NCBI GenBank assembly: GCA_028551475.1
Contig: CM052357.1
Coordinates: 24,697,745 to 24,761,744 of the forward strand
Direction: 5' to 3'
Length of the DNA stretch: 64,000 nt
Source of the DNA: Casuarina equisetifolia
Taxonomy: Eukaryota > Streptophyta > Magnoliopsida > Fagales > Casuarinaceae
Numbering within the stretch: position 1 is the stretch's first letter; the number at the start of each line of letters is the position of its first letter. Positions 11,376-22,238 of this stretch are shown piece by piece. The position numbers and the translations under genes were made by a program. Below the pieces are notes generated by a model. The model was not told the DNA's origin. It did no database searches and saw only the letters and a list, made by a program, of their open reading frames with translations.

Positions 11376-13992
11376 GAATGTCAGCTAAGGACATTGGAAA
11401 AACAGCATTCCAGACTCCCACAGGGCATTATGAGTTTCTAGTTATGCCTTTTGGCCTTTGCAATGCCCCATCTACATTCCAAAGCTTGATGAATAAGGTC
11501 TTCAGAGAATATTTGGGCAATTTTGTATTAGTTTTTTTTATGATATATTGATCTACAGTAGGGATTGGACTGAACACAAAGAGCATGTAAGGTTGGTTTT
11601 TACCAAAATCCAACAAAATCAGCTCTACATCAAGAAAGAAAAATGTGCTTTTGGAGTAAGAAGTGTGCAGTATCTTGGGCATGTGATCACCGAGAAGGGA
11701 GTAGCTGTTGACTATGAGAAGGTCAAGGCTATGGTGGAGTGGCCGGTTCCTAATACAATAAAGGCTCTCAGAGGATTCTTAGGTTTAACTGGATACTACA
11801 GAAAGTTTATTCATCACTTTGGCCTCATAGCAGCTCCACTTACTCAATTGCTGAAGAAGGAGGCCTTTCACTAGACTGAGGAATCTGAAACAGCCTTCAA
11901 CAGATTGAAAGAAGCTATGGTTCAAGCTCTCGTTTTAAGGCTACCTGATTTCTCTTTACCCTTTTTGGTGGAATGTGATGCATGTGCCGTGGGAGTGGGA
12001 GCAGTATTATCCCAAAATAAGCAACCAATCGCTTATTACAGCCAAGCTTTGAAAGGTAAAAATTTGCTTTTATCAACTTATGAAAAAGAATTGATGGCTC
12101 TTATTCTAGCAGTTAAGAGATGGAGGCAGTATCTATTGGGCAAGAAGTTTATTGTGCTCACGGATCAGAAGAGTTTGCAGAATCTTTGGAATCAGAAAAT
12201 CACCACACCTGCTCAACAAAGATGGCTTATTAAACTGGTTGGATATGACTTCGAAGTCCATTACAAACCAGGAAAAACTAACACTGCTGCAGATGCCTTA
12301 TCCAGGAAGGATGAAATGGAGCAGAATCAGTTTTGTGAAAAAGCTAATTCGGAGATGAAGGAAACTTATAATATGCCATCACTTCAACAGCAGGAAAATA
12401 TTACTTCAGATAATTCAAGAGATATACGGGGGAAGAACCAGATTGGAGATCACAAAAGGAAACGTATTGTTGATCATAATGAAAGGCAGTCTTGTTGGGA
12501 AGTGGGAGAAAGCAGCAATTCTCAACACATAGATAGCTGTGATATAAGGGCACTGTCTGTAGTGGTACCAGAGTGGCTTAACACTATACAAGAAGAAGTA
12601 TGCAAAGATAAAGAAAGTCAGGAAATATTGAACAAACTAAGTACTGAAGAAGCAGGAGCACAATGGCAATACCATGATGGAATTCTGTTTTTTAATAACA
12701 GAATCTTCATAGGAAAAAACTCTTCACTTATACCTATTATTTTGCAGGAACTTCATGGCTCCACTCATGAAGGGTATTTTAAGACCCTACAGAGAGCTAA
12801 GGCTGTATTTTATTGGCTGAATATGAAAAAAATGGTGATGCAGTATGTTAAAGAGTGCACAGTATGTCAGAAGATTAAATGGCAAAACACTAAACCGGGT
12901 GGTTTACTTCAGCCGATGCCAATTCCTCATCAAATCTGGGAAGATATAGCAATGGACTTCATCGAAGGTCTGCCTAATTCTAGAGGCAAGCAGGTAATCC
13001 TTGTTGTTGTGGATAGGTTGTCCAAATTAGCTCACTTTATAGCTATTGCTCATCCATACACAGCAGTAAGTATTGCACAGATATTCTTTGAAAATGTCTT
13101 CAAACTGTATGGCATGCCAAAGAGTATTGTGTGTGATAGAGATGTAGTGTTCACAAGCAAATTCTGGAGACAATTATTCGAGCTACAAGGAACTAAGTTC
13201 AATTTCTCCACTGCCTATCATCCACAAACTGATGGGCAGTCTGAAGTGGTTAATAAAACTCTTGAAGTTTACTTGAGGGGTTTTACATAGGATCAACCAA
13301 AGGATTGGGTTAAATGGTTACTGTGGGCAGAGTTTTGCTACAATACCAGTATACATGGAGCTGCTCAGAAATCTCCCTATGAAATAGTTTATGAGAGATC
13401 ACCTCCGACGTTGTTATCATACTTACCAGGATCTACTTTTGTGGCTTCGGTAGAGTATGAGCTTCTGTCAAGAGATATTGTTCTAAAAGACATTAAGGAA
13501 CGCTTGAAGGGAGCTCAACAAAGAATGCAAAGGTATTATAATAAGGGCCAAAAGGAAGAAGAATTTAATGTTGGGGATTTAGTTTATCTTAAGCTTCAGC
13601 CATACAGAGGGAGCTCAGTGGAGGTTAGAAGAAATTTCAAGCTATCTCCTAGATACTATGGGCCCTTTAAGATCATTGAAAGGATTGGAGTGGTAGCATA
13701 TCATTTACAGTTGCCTGCTGATTCAAAAATTCATAATGTGTTCCACGTCTCCCTGCTGAAGAAGTTTTTAGGGAGAAATGAATTTGTACAATCTAAACTA
13801 CCAGCTTACCTGCATCATGAAGGGATTATAAGTCCTCAGCCGCAAGCTATTCTGGAGCATAGAATTAAAAAGAGGCAGAATCAATTTCTTGTTCACTGGC
13901 AATGACTTCCTGTTCAAGAAGCCACTTGGATTGATGCAAGTTTGTTCGAGAAAAGATATCCTCACTTCAATCTTGAGGACAAGATTGTTGTC

Positions 13993-14005
13993 AAGAAGGA
14001 AGGGA
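13993..14005 (+). other. Gypsy polypurine tract
   Basis: The all-purine run aagaaggaaggga touches the 3' LTR and is the expected primer site for plus-strand synthesis. Confidence 0.85.
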
Positions 14006-14467
14006 TGCAACGTTCCTAGAAGTCAAACTCTAAAGATTCTGAAGTGGCAAACCAAGAGGGCTGAAACGAAGTCGTTCTTATTACTAAGCATTGTGATTCA
14101 ATAAAAACAGACAGTCAAAACAACTGTCAGTTATGTTTGTTAATAACCGTTGTTTCTATTAGAATAGTAGTTACTTTCTGTTATTACTGTTAAGTCTGTT
14201 ATAGCCGTAAGCTGTTAAGAGACAAGGCTATAAATAAGAAGAGGGGGTTGATTGTAAGCAGTTTTTTTGGGAGTTGCTGAATAGACTTGTCATAGTCTGA
14301 GGTCTTGGGTTCCCTCTTGAGAAATCCCTCTTCCTTTCCTCCAATTGTGAAAATAGGTCGAAAGGCTAAATCTTCAAAATACAATTTCAGAGACTTTTCT
14401 GTAGTTGCTTCTAATTCCTTTACTAGAAATCGTGTCCATCACTCCAGTTCACGTCTTGATCGTTGCA
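14006..14467 (+). repeat. 3' LTR of the nested gypsy element
   Basis: It runs TGCAACG to CGTTGCA, 462 bp. It is followed directly by gaaac, the target duplication, and then by copia coding sequence. Confidence 0.95.
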
Positions 14468-14469
14468 GA

Positions 14470-14936
14470 AACTTTCATTTGGGAGTGATAAGCCTATTCT
14501 TGTAGGATATACAGATTCTGATATGGCAGGGAATATTGATAATAGAAGATCTATTTCAGGCTACTTGATTAAGTTTTCAGGGGGAGTTGTGGCATGGCAA
14601 TCAAGATTACAAAAATGTATTGCTCTGTCTACAACAGAAGCAGAATTTATTGCAGTAACGGAAGCATGTAAAGAATTGCTTTGGATGAAGGAATTCATAA
14701 AAGAACTTGGTTTTGTGCAAGAAAAGTATGTGTTATTTTGTGATAGTCAAAGTGCTATACGTCTTGCTAAGAACTCTACTTTTCATCAAAGGTCAAAGCA
14801 TATTGATGTAAGGTATCATTGGATACGAGATATCATGGAAACCAAAGAGGTTACACTTGAAAAGGTATATACTGAGGATAATGGTTATGATATGATGACA
14901 AAGGCTTTATGGCGAGAAAAGTTTGAGTTTTGTTGA
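14470..14936 (+). pseudogene. Copia RNase H, 3' part after the nested insertion
   Basis: The frame continues the RNase H domain cut at 8935: GYTDSDMAGN (first Asp), ALSTTEAEF (Glu region), FCDSQSAIRL (Asp region) and KHIDVRYHWIRD, ending at TGA 14934-14936. Removing one copy of gaaac would join the two parts in frame, which shows the insertion point exactly. This part has no internal stop, unlike the 5' part. Confidence 0.94.
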
Positions 14937-14993
14937 CATGAGGCCGGTTTGGATTGTGCTTGAGAAATGGACATATGGAATCTCCCTCATTTG

Positions 14994-15009
14994 GGCTGGA
15001 GGGGGAGAA
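14994..15009 (+). other. Copia polypurine tract
   Basis: A purine-rich run around ggagggggagaa ends one base before the 3' LTR, where the copia plus-strand primer is expected. Confidence 0.8.
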
Positions 15010-15010
15010 T

Positions 15011-15697
15011 TGTTGAGTTGGTCCAGCCCATATTCGGGGACTTATTATTGGGTCCAATTAGGGTAATGTGGCCCTAAGGTTTAAAAGAAAAAATATAGGG
15101 TTTTTTCTTTAGGAGAAGAGGTGAGTAGCCGTCAAAAAGAAAGAGAGAAAGAAAAGAAAAGAGTAGAATTTCACAGGAATTAGAGGCCCTACGCAGCAGT
15201 TGATCAAATGTCTGATCAAGATCAATCCGTGGTTTGATTGAGCTGATTTTTTGTCAGCAGGTTCGGGATTGGGTGTTCTTCATTATGAACAGTTAGGTCG
15301 TCATTTAGAGCTCTTGAAGTCAGCAGATCTTTGTCGAAAATCTGGGTGATTTTTCTCCAACTTTTCTTGGTTAAGTTGTTGTTTACAACTTGTTCTTCAC
15401 TATTTATTGGTGATTCTATTATTGTTGAATCAGTAAATCTTAGTCCTGTTGCTATTGTTAAGGACTTGATTGGGTTGTAACCTAACGATTTATATAGTGG
15501 AGATTTGGGTGGACTCTGTGATCGCTCCCGTGGTTTTTTATCCTTCACATTGGAGAGGTTTTTCCACATAGAAATTATTTTGTGTTGAGTGTGATATTTG
15601 CTTATTCTACTTGTGATTCAAATACATTGTTGGTGTTTTAGTATTTCCTCACATATTCAATCAAAGTGGGAAACGTTATACGTCGTTTTTCCCATTA
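15011..15697 (+). repeat. 3' LTR of the copia element
   Basis: It starts TGTTGAGTTGG and ends cccatta (the terminal CA has become TA). It aligns with 4489-5176 over its full length and is followed by the target duplication gctag. Confidence 0.93.
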
Positions 15698-15702
15698 GCT
15701 AG

Positions 15703-17746
15703 GTGTCCAAGTCTTGATGCTCTTAAAAATCCTTTCTTGACGAGACAACATCAGTACTAGAAATCCAGTTTTTATTAATTCCAAGTATCCGACTCATGAT
15801 ATTCTTAATTATTCTTTTCATTTATTTATTGGTCGTTTCCTCGCTTTGCTTATGTAAGGATTGCTTGGCATTGAACTATACATGGTAAACGTATTTTGCA
15901 AATGTCAGCGTTGTAAAATTTTGAAACACAGTTGTTATTGCTCTACGCATTACTACGTTGCGTTCCATTATTATCTTCGTATGCAAGGATTTTGTTAAAT
16001 CCAGCTATTACGTCCCAAATTGTGTTGTCACAATTTCTTTAGGAAAAAAATCTGGGGCTAAGAAAAAAAGTTGATAAATAACCTAGGGAGTTGTAATAAT
16101 ATTTTAGGAACTTAAGTTTAATTACTTATGACTAAAGGTCGATTTGCCGGAAGGATGATAAAGAGTGACTTGAATTTTTAATTGAAAAAGACTTATTTTT
16201 AAGAAACACAACAATTATAATTTAAATACTGTTTAACACTCAAACTTGAGCGTGAACAAAGAGTTTCAAGCTTATGATTTCGTTGTAACAATTTGAACAA
16301 CATATAAGTTTGATTCAAAAAAAGGTCATATTTGAAAAAATAATGTTTTGGATTTTCTTTTTGGTTCCTCATTAAAGTCAGCTCTTTCACAAACTCCAAA
16401 CAGCTCCATGCCTCGTTTTGAATTCCTTGAAAGCCAACCAAAACTTGAGTATTTCCTTTCTTATGTGCTTTTATAGTTTCTAATGCAAAATGTAAGACAT
16501 TTATTATTCCTTTAGAAGTATTGTCCAATACATAAGAAAACCTTTTCATTGAATGTCTTGTGAGCTATGTGATTGAAAAAGTAGAAATCAACCAAAGATC
16601 CATTCGCTAAACTATATGAATTAAACCATGTGTGAAAGGTCCCTATACACTAAAGAATGGGGGTTGAATTTGGTTTTATCTAATTTGACTATGTCCTAAC
16701 AAATTTTTCCAAGGTTGATTGGCCTAATTAAATACTTTCTTTTGTCTTATAAAAATCAACAATCAACAAATCAATGCAACATAAGTCAAGCATATAAATA
16801 ATTATAGCCAAGAGAAATGGAATACAGAATTTCTGAGAGGTGGTTCAGCCCACAAATCAACACCTACTTCACCTTGCTTTCATTTTTTCACTAAAGCCCT
16901 CTCATTGATTAGTTTGACCAAACTAATTACATGGGACTAACAATCCTTCCACCTAATTTTATAGACATATGATACAAATAAAAACTACAATCATGTGATG
17001 AGACCAAAGTTTCAAATTCAAGTTTACGTAGAGTAAGCCCTAAGTTGATTTGCACTTGAAAGATTATACAAAATCAAGCACGAAATGTAAAATCAACTCA
17101 TAAAAAACCAATCAAAGAGAATGAAATGCTTTCACTAAAGGTTTTTAAGAGAGTAGACTTCGTACGACGTTGAGAGTGTTTTTGTGTGTATTTTGCATTT
17201 TGGTGCATTGACAAAATGCAACCGAAGCTGCGATTTTAATAAAAATGAATCTTAGCATTTAATTACGCGATACAGTAGTGAGTAGAGTCAATTTGTTGCA
17301 TCACTCCTTTTGTCTTTGTAGCAACCTCTACACAGTTAGTCACACTTATTCTGATATGTTATGATAACGAAAATCATTACAATAAGTTATGACATCATAA
17401 TATCAATATTTCCACAGTAAGTATTATGCGGTGAGATTTAAGTGCATAATATCATATCTGTAAAATAATAAATATTTTGTATTTATTAAAGCATGAATTT
17501 TCCCAATAGTTTGCCCTTCAATGAAGTTTGGACTATGGTATTCAAAAAGCAAAGGAATTGACATGTGTCGACAACATAAGCATCCATTATGGATATTGAA
17601 AAATTGAAGAAATTGGGATGCATAATGGAGCTTGATGAATGGAGAGCATAATGAAACGTGTGGAAAAGGACAATGTACCAAGAAACTTTAAGATGCTCTT
17701 AAGGTTCTCATTTACATAAATATTTGTACAAAAATTTCTAAACAGT
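15703..17746. other. Intergenic DNA with no recognised gene
   Basis: No family could be recognised. A 116-codon minus-strand frame (16199-16549) has no known motif and overlaps a diverged dispersed repeat, so I do not call it a gene. The segment near 16640-16690 has a 'gggggttgaatttgg' motif like that at the edges of some plant repeats, but no element could be delimited. Confidence 0.4.
16480..16640 (+). repeat. Diverged dispersed repeat, left copy
   Basis: It aligns at roughly 75% by eye with 21585-21795. Shared blocks are 'cataagaaaac', 'tttcattgaatgt', 'gattgaaaaa' and 'aaagatccat' followed by 'taaac' and 'ccatgtg', in the same order and orientation. The right copy carries an extra segment of about 40-50 bp. 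The pair brackets the decayed gypsy element; whether it belongs to that element is unknown. Confidence 0.6.
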
Positions 17747-20700
17747 TATTGTTAGGTTTGGAGTAAATTAGTAAAGATAAATATATAGCTATTATATTCA
17801 TGTTGTGGGTAGTTTATAAGGTTTTTCAATTCTATTCAGTTTGGGTGTCCTTGGTGCTAATATAAAAAGAAACACTATGAAAAAGCCTAGTTATAAGGTT
17901 GAAGATATTAGTGTGAGAGATAGAGAGAAAACATAGGTTTTTTTGTTTACATTATAACCTTCCTCATCATAATGAAGAATTGCTCCTTAGGCCGAAGACG
18001 TAAAGATTATCCTCAACCCTGTAATTTCTGCGTGTTTTCTTGATTAATATTCTCTTTGTGTATGCAATGAGATCCTAAGAGACTTTATGAGTTTAAGATT
18101 CACGGGTTTGTTTTTAATAGCTACATCGTCAATGTCAAATAAACTTTATCTAAGTTGCTCATTGCTAGGTAAGACCATTATATAAATGAGTGGCCTTCAT
18201 TTGGGCATTACAAGAAATCCCTTGTAGTAGTCTCTTTATGTAATTAAATTCTCTTTTTCCTCAAGTTCCTCTTTTCTCTATTGTCTTAACCTTTCTTCAA
18301 GCTTTTCATCATGCAAGCTAGGTTGATTTAGCCTTTCAAAAGGAATGAATGTGCTATGGCTTAAAAAAGTCCAATGCCATGACAAAAATGGTATAAGAGC
18401 TAGTTATGTGTGATAGCGATGTTAGGTGTTATGGAAAAACAAGTATCTAGTAATCACTAGGGATTGAAGTTACTTCCACTCATCATGGTGGAAAGATAAA
18501 GGAGAGGGACACTACCAATCAAAGGATAGTTTTGTGACCTTTAATAGGAGGATTGGCCTCCTTGAATAGGATATTGAAGGGATGGAAAATCATCTCAAAT
18601 GAATGGGGCACAACTTCGAGATGTCAAAGTCACACTTGTTGGCAAAGTTTGACAAGCTTAAAGTTGCCTTTCAAGAAAAGGAGGGCACTGAGTTTTTTGT
18701 GTATGTAGTGAAATCCTAAGAGACTCTATGAGTTTAAGATTCACGGGTTTGTTTTTAATAGCTACATCGTTAATGTCAAATAAAATTTATCTAAGTTGCT
18801 CATTGCTAGGCAAGACCATTATATAAACGACTGGCCTTCATTTGGGCCTTGCATGAAATCCCTTGTAGTAGTCTCTTTATGTAATTAAATTCTCTTTTTC
18901 CTCAAGTTCCTCTTTTCTCTATTGTCTTAACCTCTCTTCAAGCTTTTCATCATGCAAGCTAGGTTGATTTAGCCTTTCAAAAGGAATGAATGTGCTATGG
19001 CTTAAAAAAGTCCAAGCCATGACAAAAGTGGTATAAGAGCTAGTTATGTGTAATAGCAATGTTAAGTGTTATGGAAAAACAAGTATCTAGTAATCATTAG
19101 GGATGGAAGTTACTTCCACTCATTATGGTGGAAAGATGAAGGAGAGGGACACTACCAATCAAAGGATAGTTTTGTGACCTTTAATAGGAGGATTGGCCTT
19201 CTTGAATAGGATATTGAAGGGATGGAAAATCATCACAAATGAATGGGGCACAACTTCAGGATGTCAAAGTCATACTTTTTGGCAAAGTTTGACAAGCTTA
19301 AAGCTGCCTTTCAAGAAAAGGAGGGCACTGAGTTTGAAAGATAGGAGAATGTTCCTGCCTTTGAAAAGGTGGTGCTCAAGTTGTTGTCTAGCCTCCAACC
19401 TCAAATAAAGTCCTTGAAGGAAAGACTTGATGCAGTTAAGTAAAAGCACTATTAAATCTTCGAAGACTTGAAGGCTTCCATCATGGAGGAATGAATCTTG
19501 ATACTTTCCAATTATTCCAAACCCTTTGAAGTACATACAAAATGCTTTTGACTTCGCCATAAAAGGTGGCATAATATGGGAGAAAGAATAGAATGGTTAA
19601 AGGAAGGATAGAACTATCAATGTGCATTGTCTTGAAATATGGCATTGCTTGCTTGTTTCTAGATTTATAATTAAGGTGGATAACATGGTTACAAACTACA
19701 TTCAAACTTAAAATAAGTTAACTCCTAAATAAGTAAGGTGGAAAGATTTCTTAGTTGAGTTCAATTACGTGATTAAATATATGTAGGAAGAAGAAATGTG
19801 GTGGTTAATGCTTTTAGTAGGAACATATAGTTGGCATTCCTGTGCCAAGTTGTGGGAGACACTATACAATTGTTAAAGGAAGGAATGTAAAATGACTCCA
19901 TGGTCAAGCAAGGAGTAATGTTTTGTGTTTATGAAAAAAAGGAAGGCTAAACAATTCTAAGAGGAATATGGCTTCCTTTAAATTAAAGGAAGGTGACTTT
20001 TGTACTGAAGTGGGAAAGATACAAAAAAAAAAAGCTTGTAAAGAAGTGCCACACCACAAAACTTGTAAACCTTGGAACTCCTTGAGGTGATATATTCTTG
20101 GCCAAATATGCAATATAAAGGAAAGCTTTATAAAAAAGATATTCTGAATTTGATAGCAAGATAAAGTAAAGCAAAAGTAGTCCAAGGGCTCGCTAGAACC
20201 CTTGCTCATTCCAAAATGTCCTTGAAAAAACATCTTAATGGACTATATCTCCATCCTACCAAAGTTAGAAGGATGCTAGTTGATTTTGATCAAATTCTTT
20301 AGGTATGCCACCGTCATCCTAGACTTAGGGATTGCACAATTGAAGCAACCACTCAACTTTTATTTAAGCACATAGTGAAGCAGCAAGGGTTGCCATGTAG
20401 ATTAAGATCTTTGCTTTACTAGATGCTTATGGAAAAGTTGTTCAAAGTTTTTGGCTTAAAATTATGGTTTTACCTACAACTAGGTTGGCAAACTAAGCAA
20501 GTGAATTCCATATTAGAAGGCTATTTATGGCACTTTGTGAGTGCAACCAAAAAGACTAGCCAAGCTTTTGGATTGTGGCACAATTCTCTCTCAACTTCTA
20601 GCAAAGTGATGCAACCAACTATAGACCCTTTAAGCTAGCCATAAGACAGTAGCCTTTAACCTCGCTTACATGTCACAAGTTCTTCTTTTTTTCTTTTTTA

Positions 20701-21400
20701 GGTGAAAAGTCAAATATTATATATCACCAGCAAAAAAAAAAAGAATTGTTCAGTTACAACATCTTTATTTAAGCTTAAACATTGCATTTAGCAAATTTCA
20801 AAGCTCTTGCAAGAAGTTATTACAATTTATAAACTTTACTCTCTTAATAGATAAAATCTTCCCTTTCATATTTTTTTTTCCTTCTAAATATGATACAATG
20901 CAACCTTGAAGGATATATTAAGCAAGGTCACTGTAAAACTTTTACTTTTGGAGAGAAGTCCTAACGCATATCATATGGCCTTATATGGGATGAGTTAACA
21001 AATGTAGCTTAGTTTTATCTTGACAATGCTTCAAAAAGGATGAAAAAATGCGTAGATGGGAAGAGAGTTATAATATTGGAGATCTTGTGATGATGAAACT
21101 TCTTTGTCCAATTTAAGGCCTTTAGAACGGTTTGTAAGGGGTTGATTTACATGTATAAAAGCCTTTTCAAGGTAGTTGGGAAGGAGGGTAAGTTTTCTTA
21201 CAAATTCAACCTACTTTTCAATTTGAAAATCCATTCGGTCTATTTTAGTATGTCAAACCATTTCATAGGAATATGAAGGACTTAGCCACAATGTCTTTTC
21301 TTTTTAAAAATCCATTCAGTCTTTTATTTTAGTATGTTAAAGTCATTTTTTTATGATGTAAAAGACTTAGCCACAAGTGACTTTGAGGATTTATTTGACT
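17747..21400 (+). mobile_element. Highly decayed Ty3/gypsy remnant
   Basis: No long frame survives, but protein motifs appear in order across frames. There are gag-like coiled-coil fragments (18540-18700, 19190-19500), the end of RNase H (GRRNVVVNAFSRN, about 19787-19826), and the integrase core (about 20290-20640), where RLRDCTIEATTQL, QQGLPCRL and TKQVNSILEGYL match the usual order. An integrase C-terminal part (VYNIGDLVMMKLL near 21070; KIHSVYFSMSNHF near 21230-21265) follows. Probable LTR sequence lies before the primer-binding site at 18389, perhaps starting near 17747 (tgttaggtttgg). A 3' LTR was not found. The order integrase after RNase H defines gypsy. Confidence 0.8.
18055..19335 (+). 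repeat. 641-bp tandem duplication covering LTR end, primer site and gag start
   Basis: Copy 1 (18055-18695) and copy 2 (18696-about 19335) are very similar, from 'tttgtgtatg' and 'atcctaagagact' through 'ggagggcactgag'. Both contain the end of the LTR, a primer-binding site (tggtataagagc, 18389-18400 and 19029-19040) and the start of gag. The remnant therefore has two primer sites in a row. Confidence 0.9.
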
Positions 21401-22125
21401 ATTAACAAACAAAACTTGAGGATTTATTGCTCTTTAGTTGGTGAACAAGTCAAAGGGGATTGATAGACTTAACAAGTAAGTTGTCTATCTATGACATTGT
21501 TATAGTTCCCAAATCAAGAACTTTAATAATAAGTCAAATAGAGTATAACTTTTTATCTTAATGTTTGGTTTTTTAAGAGTTACTCGCAAGAAATGTAAGA
21601 CAGTTCTTTGATTTGAAAACATTGTTGAATAACATAAGAAAACTTTTTTCATTGAATGTTCTAAGAGCTTCTATAATTGAAAAATTGGGAGAAATTCTCC
21701 ATGTATATTAGTTGTAATAGAAAAGAGAAAAAAAGTAATTGAAAAATTAGAAATTAGTTAAAGATCCATCCATTAAACCATGTGCGATCAAATTATTTGT
21801 CGTCTTGGTCTTATTGAATAGCTGTCATATCAATAAAAAAAAGTTGAGGATCTATTACTGCTCATTTGGTGAAAAACCTGAAAAAATACCGTTAGTCTTA
21901 ATGGGTGGAGATCATGTTAAATGTTAATGAAGAAGGAATGAAAATTAATTATTCCCAGTTGATAAACCAACAAAAGGGAATTTTGAGTTTTTCTTTAATT
22001 AATACGTTATGAATTTCCAGTTATTTTGGAAAGTTAATAGTCGTGGAGCTTCATAATTACGAAGCTTGACCTAAGATCATGAGAGTGCATGCGTCAGAAC
22101 AGGTGTTGAAGTAAAAAAACTAAAA
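21401..22125. other. Upstream region of the KH gene, with a diverged repeat
   Basis: It contains the right copy of the dispersed repeat (21585-21795). No gene was seen. From about 22100 the sequence becomes pyrimidine-rich (tctctt, ctctctttccctcc), typical of a plant 5' untranslated leader. I see no clear TATA box. Confidence 0.5.
21585..21795 (+). repeat. Diverged dispersed repeat, right copy
   Basis: Counterpart of 16480-16640 with the same block order. It has an additional segment that repeats 'attgaaaaatt', so part of it was duplicated locally. Confidence 0.6.
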
Positions 22126-22238
22126 CCCTCTCTTCGTTCTCGCGCTCTCTTTCCCTCCTGTGTCTCTCACACGCTCACTTTTCTGAAACCTAAAGACGAT
22201 AGCTGTGACACTCATTCCTCCCACTTCAGCTCTCTCTC

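Larger units (their letters stand above)
9415..14019 (+). pseudogene. Chromovirus gag-pol polyprotein, broken
   Basis: Gag starts at 9415 (MTAGDQEK) with a retrotransposon gag core at about 9640-9990. A knuckle CFNCDERFSPGHRC lies near 10264-10305 and protease LIDSGSTHNF near 10498. Reverse transcriptase runs from about 10980 to 11870, RNase H (VECDACAVG) from about 11968, the integrase HHCC region from about 12750, and the integrase core spans about 12955-13250. A chromodomain lies at about 13840-13985. Stops occur at 9538, 9997, 10972, 11872, 13288 and 13904. A 16-bp duplication at 11344-11375 and a one-base loss near 11535-11540, in the catalytic Asp-Asp motif, disrupt the reverse transcriptase. 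The final frame reads through the polypurine tract and ends at TAG 14017-14019 inside the 3' LTR. Confidence 0.94.
8931..14472 (+). mobile_element. Ty3/gypsy chromovirus nested inside the copia element
   Basis: The 462-bp LTRs (8936-9397, 14006-14467) start TGCAACG and end TTGCA/CTGCA, flanked by a perfect 5-bp target duplication gaaac (8931-8935 and 14468-14472). Domain order is gag, zinc knuckle, protease, reverse transcriptase, RNase H, integrase, chromodomain, which is the gypsy order; the C-terminal chromodomain marks a chromovirus. The LTRs differ at about ten of 462 positions by my count (about 98% alike), so it inserted well after the copia element. Lineage is Reina-like or a neighbouring chromovirus clade, not resolved. 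It is defective through several stops and frame changes. Confidence 0.96.
4484..15702 (+). mobile_element. Ty1/copia LTR retrotransposon, complete ends, split by a nested gypsy element
   Basis: Two LTRs of 688 and 687 bp (4489-5176 and 15011-15697) begin with TGTTG and are flanked by gctgg (4484-4488) and gctag (15698-15702), a one-mismatch 5-bp target duplication. Between them, in order: a primer-binding site, gag with a zinc knuckle, protease, integrase, reverse transcriptase and RNase H, then a polypurine tract. Integrase before reverse transcriptase defines copia. The coding region is interrupted at 8935/14473 by a Ty3/gypsy element. By my count the LTRs differ at roughly 48 sites (about 93% alike), so the copy is old compared with its insert. 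Lineage is probably Tork/Tnt1-like, from general protein character only. It carries many stops and cannot encode its own enzymes. Confidence 0.95.

Noticed and set aside
16199..16549. Minus-strand 116-codon frame as a gene
   Set aside because: It has no recognised motif and partly overlaps a diverged dispersed repeat; it is open probably by chance in AT-rich DNA.
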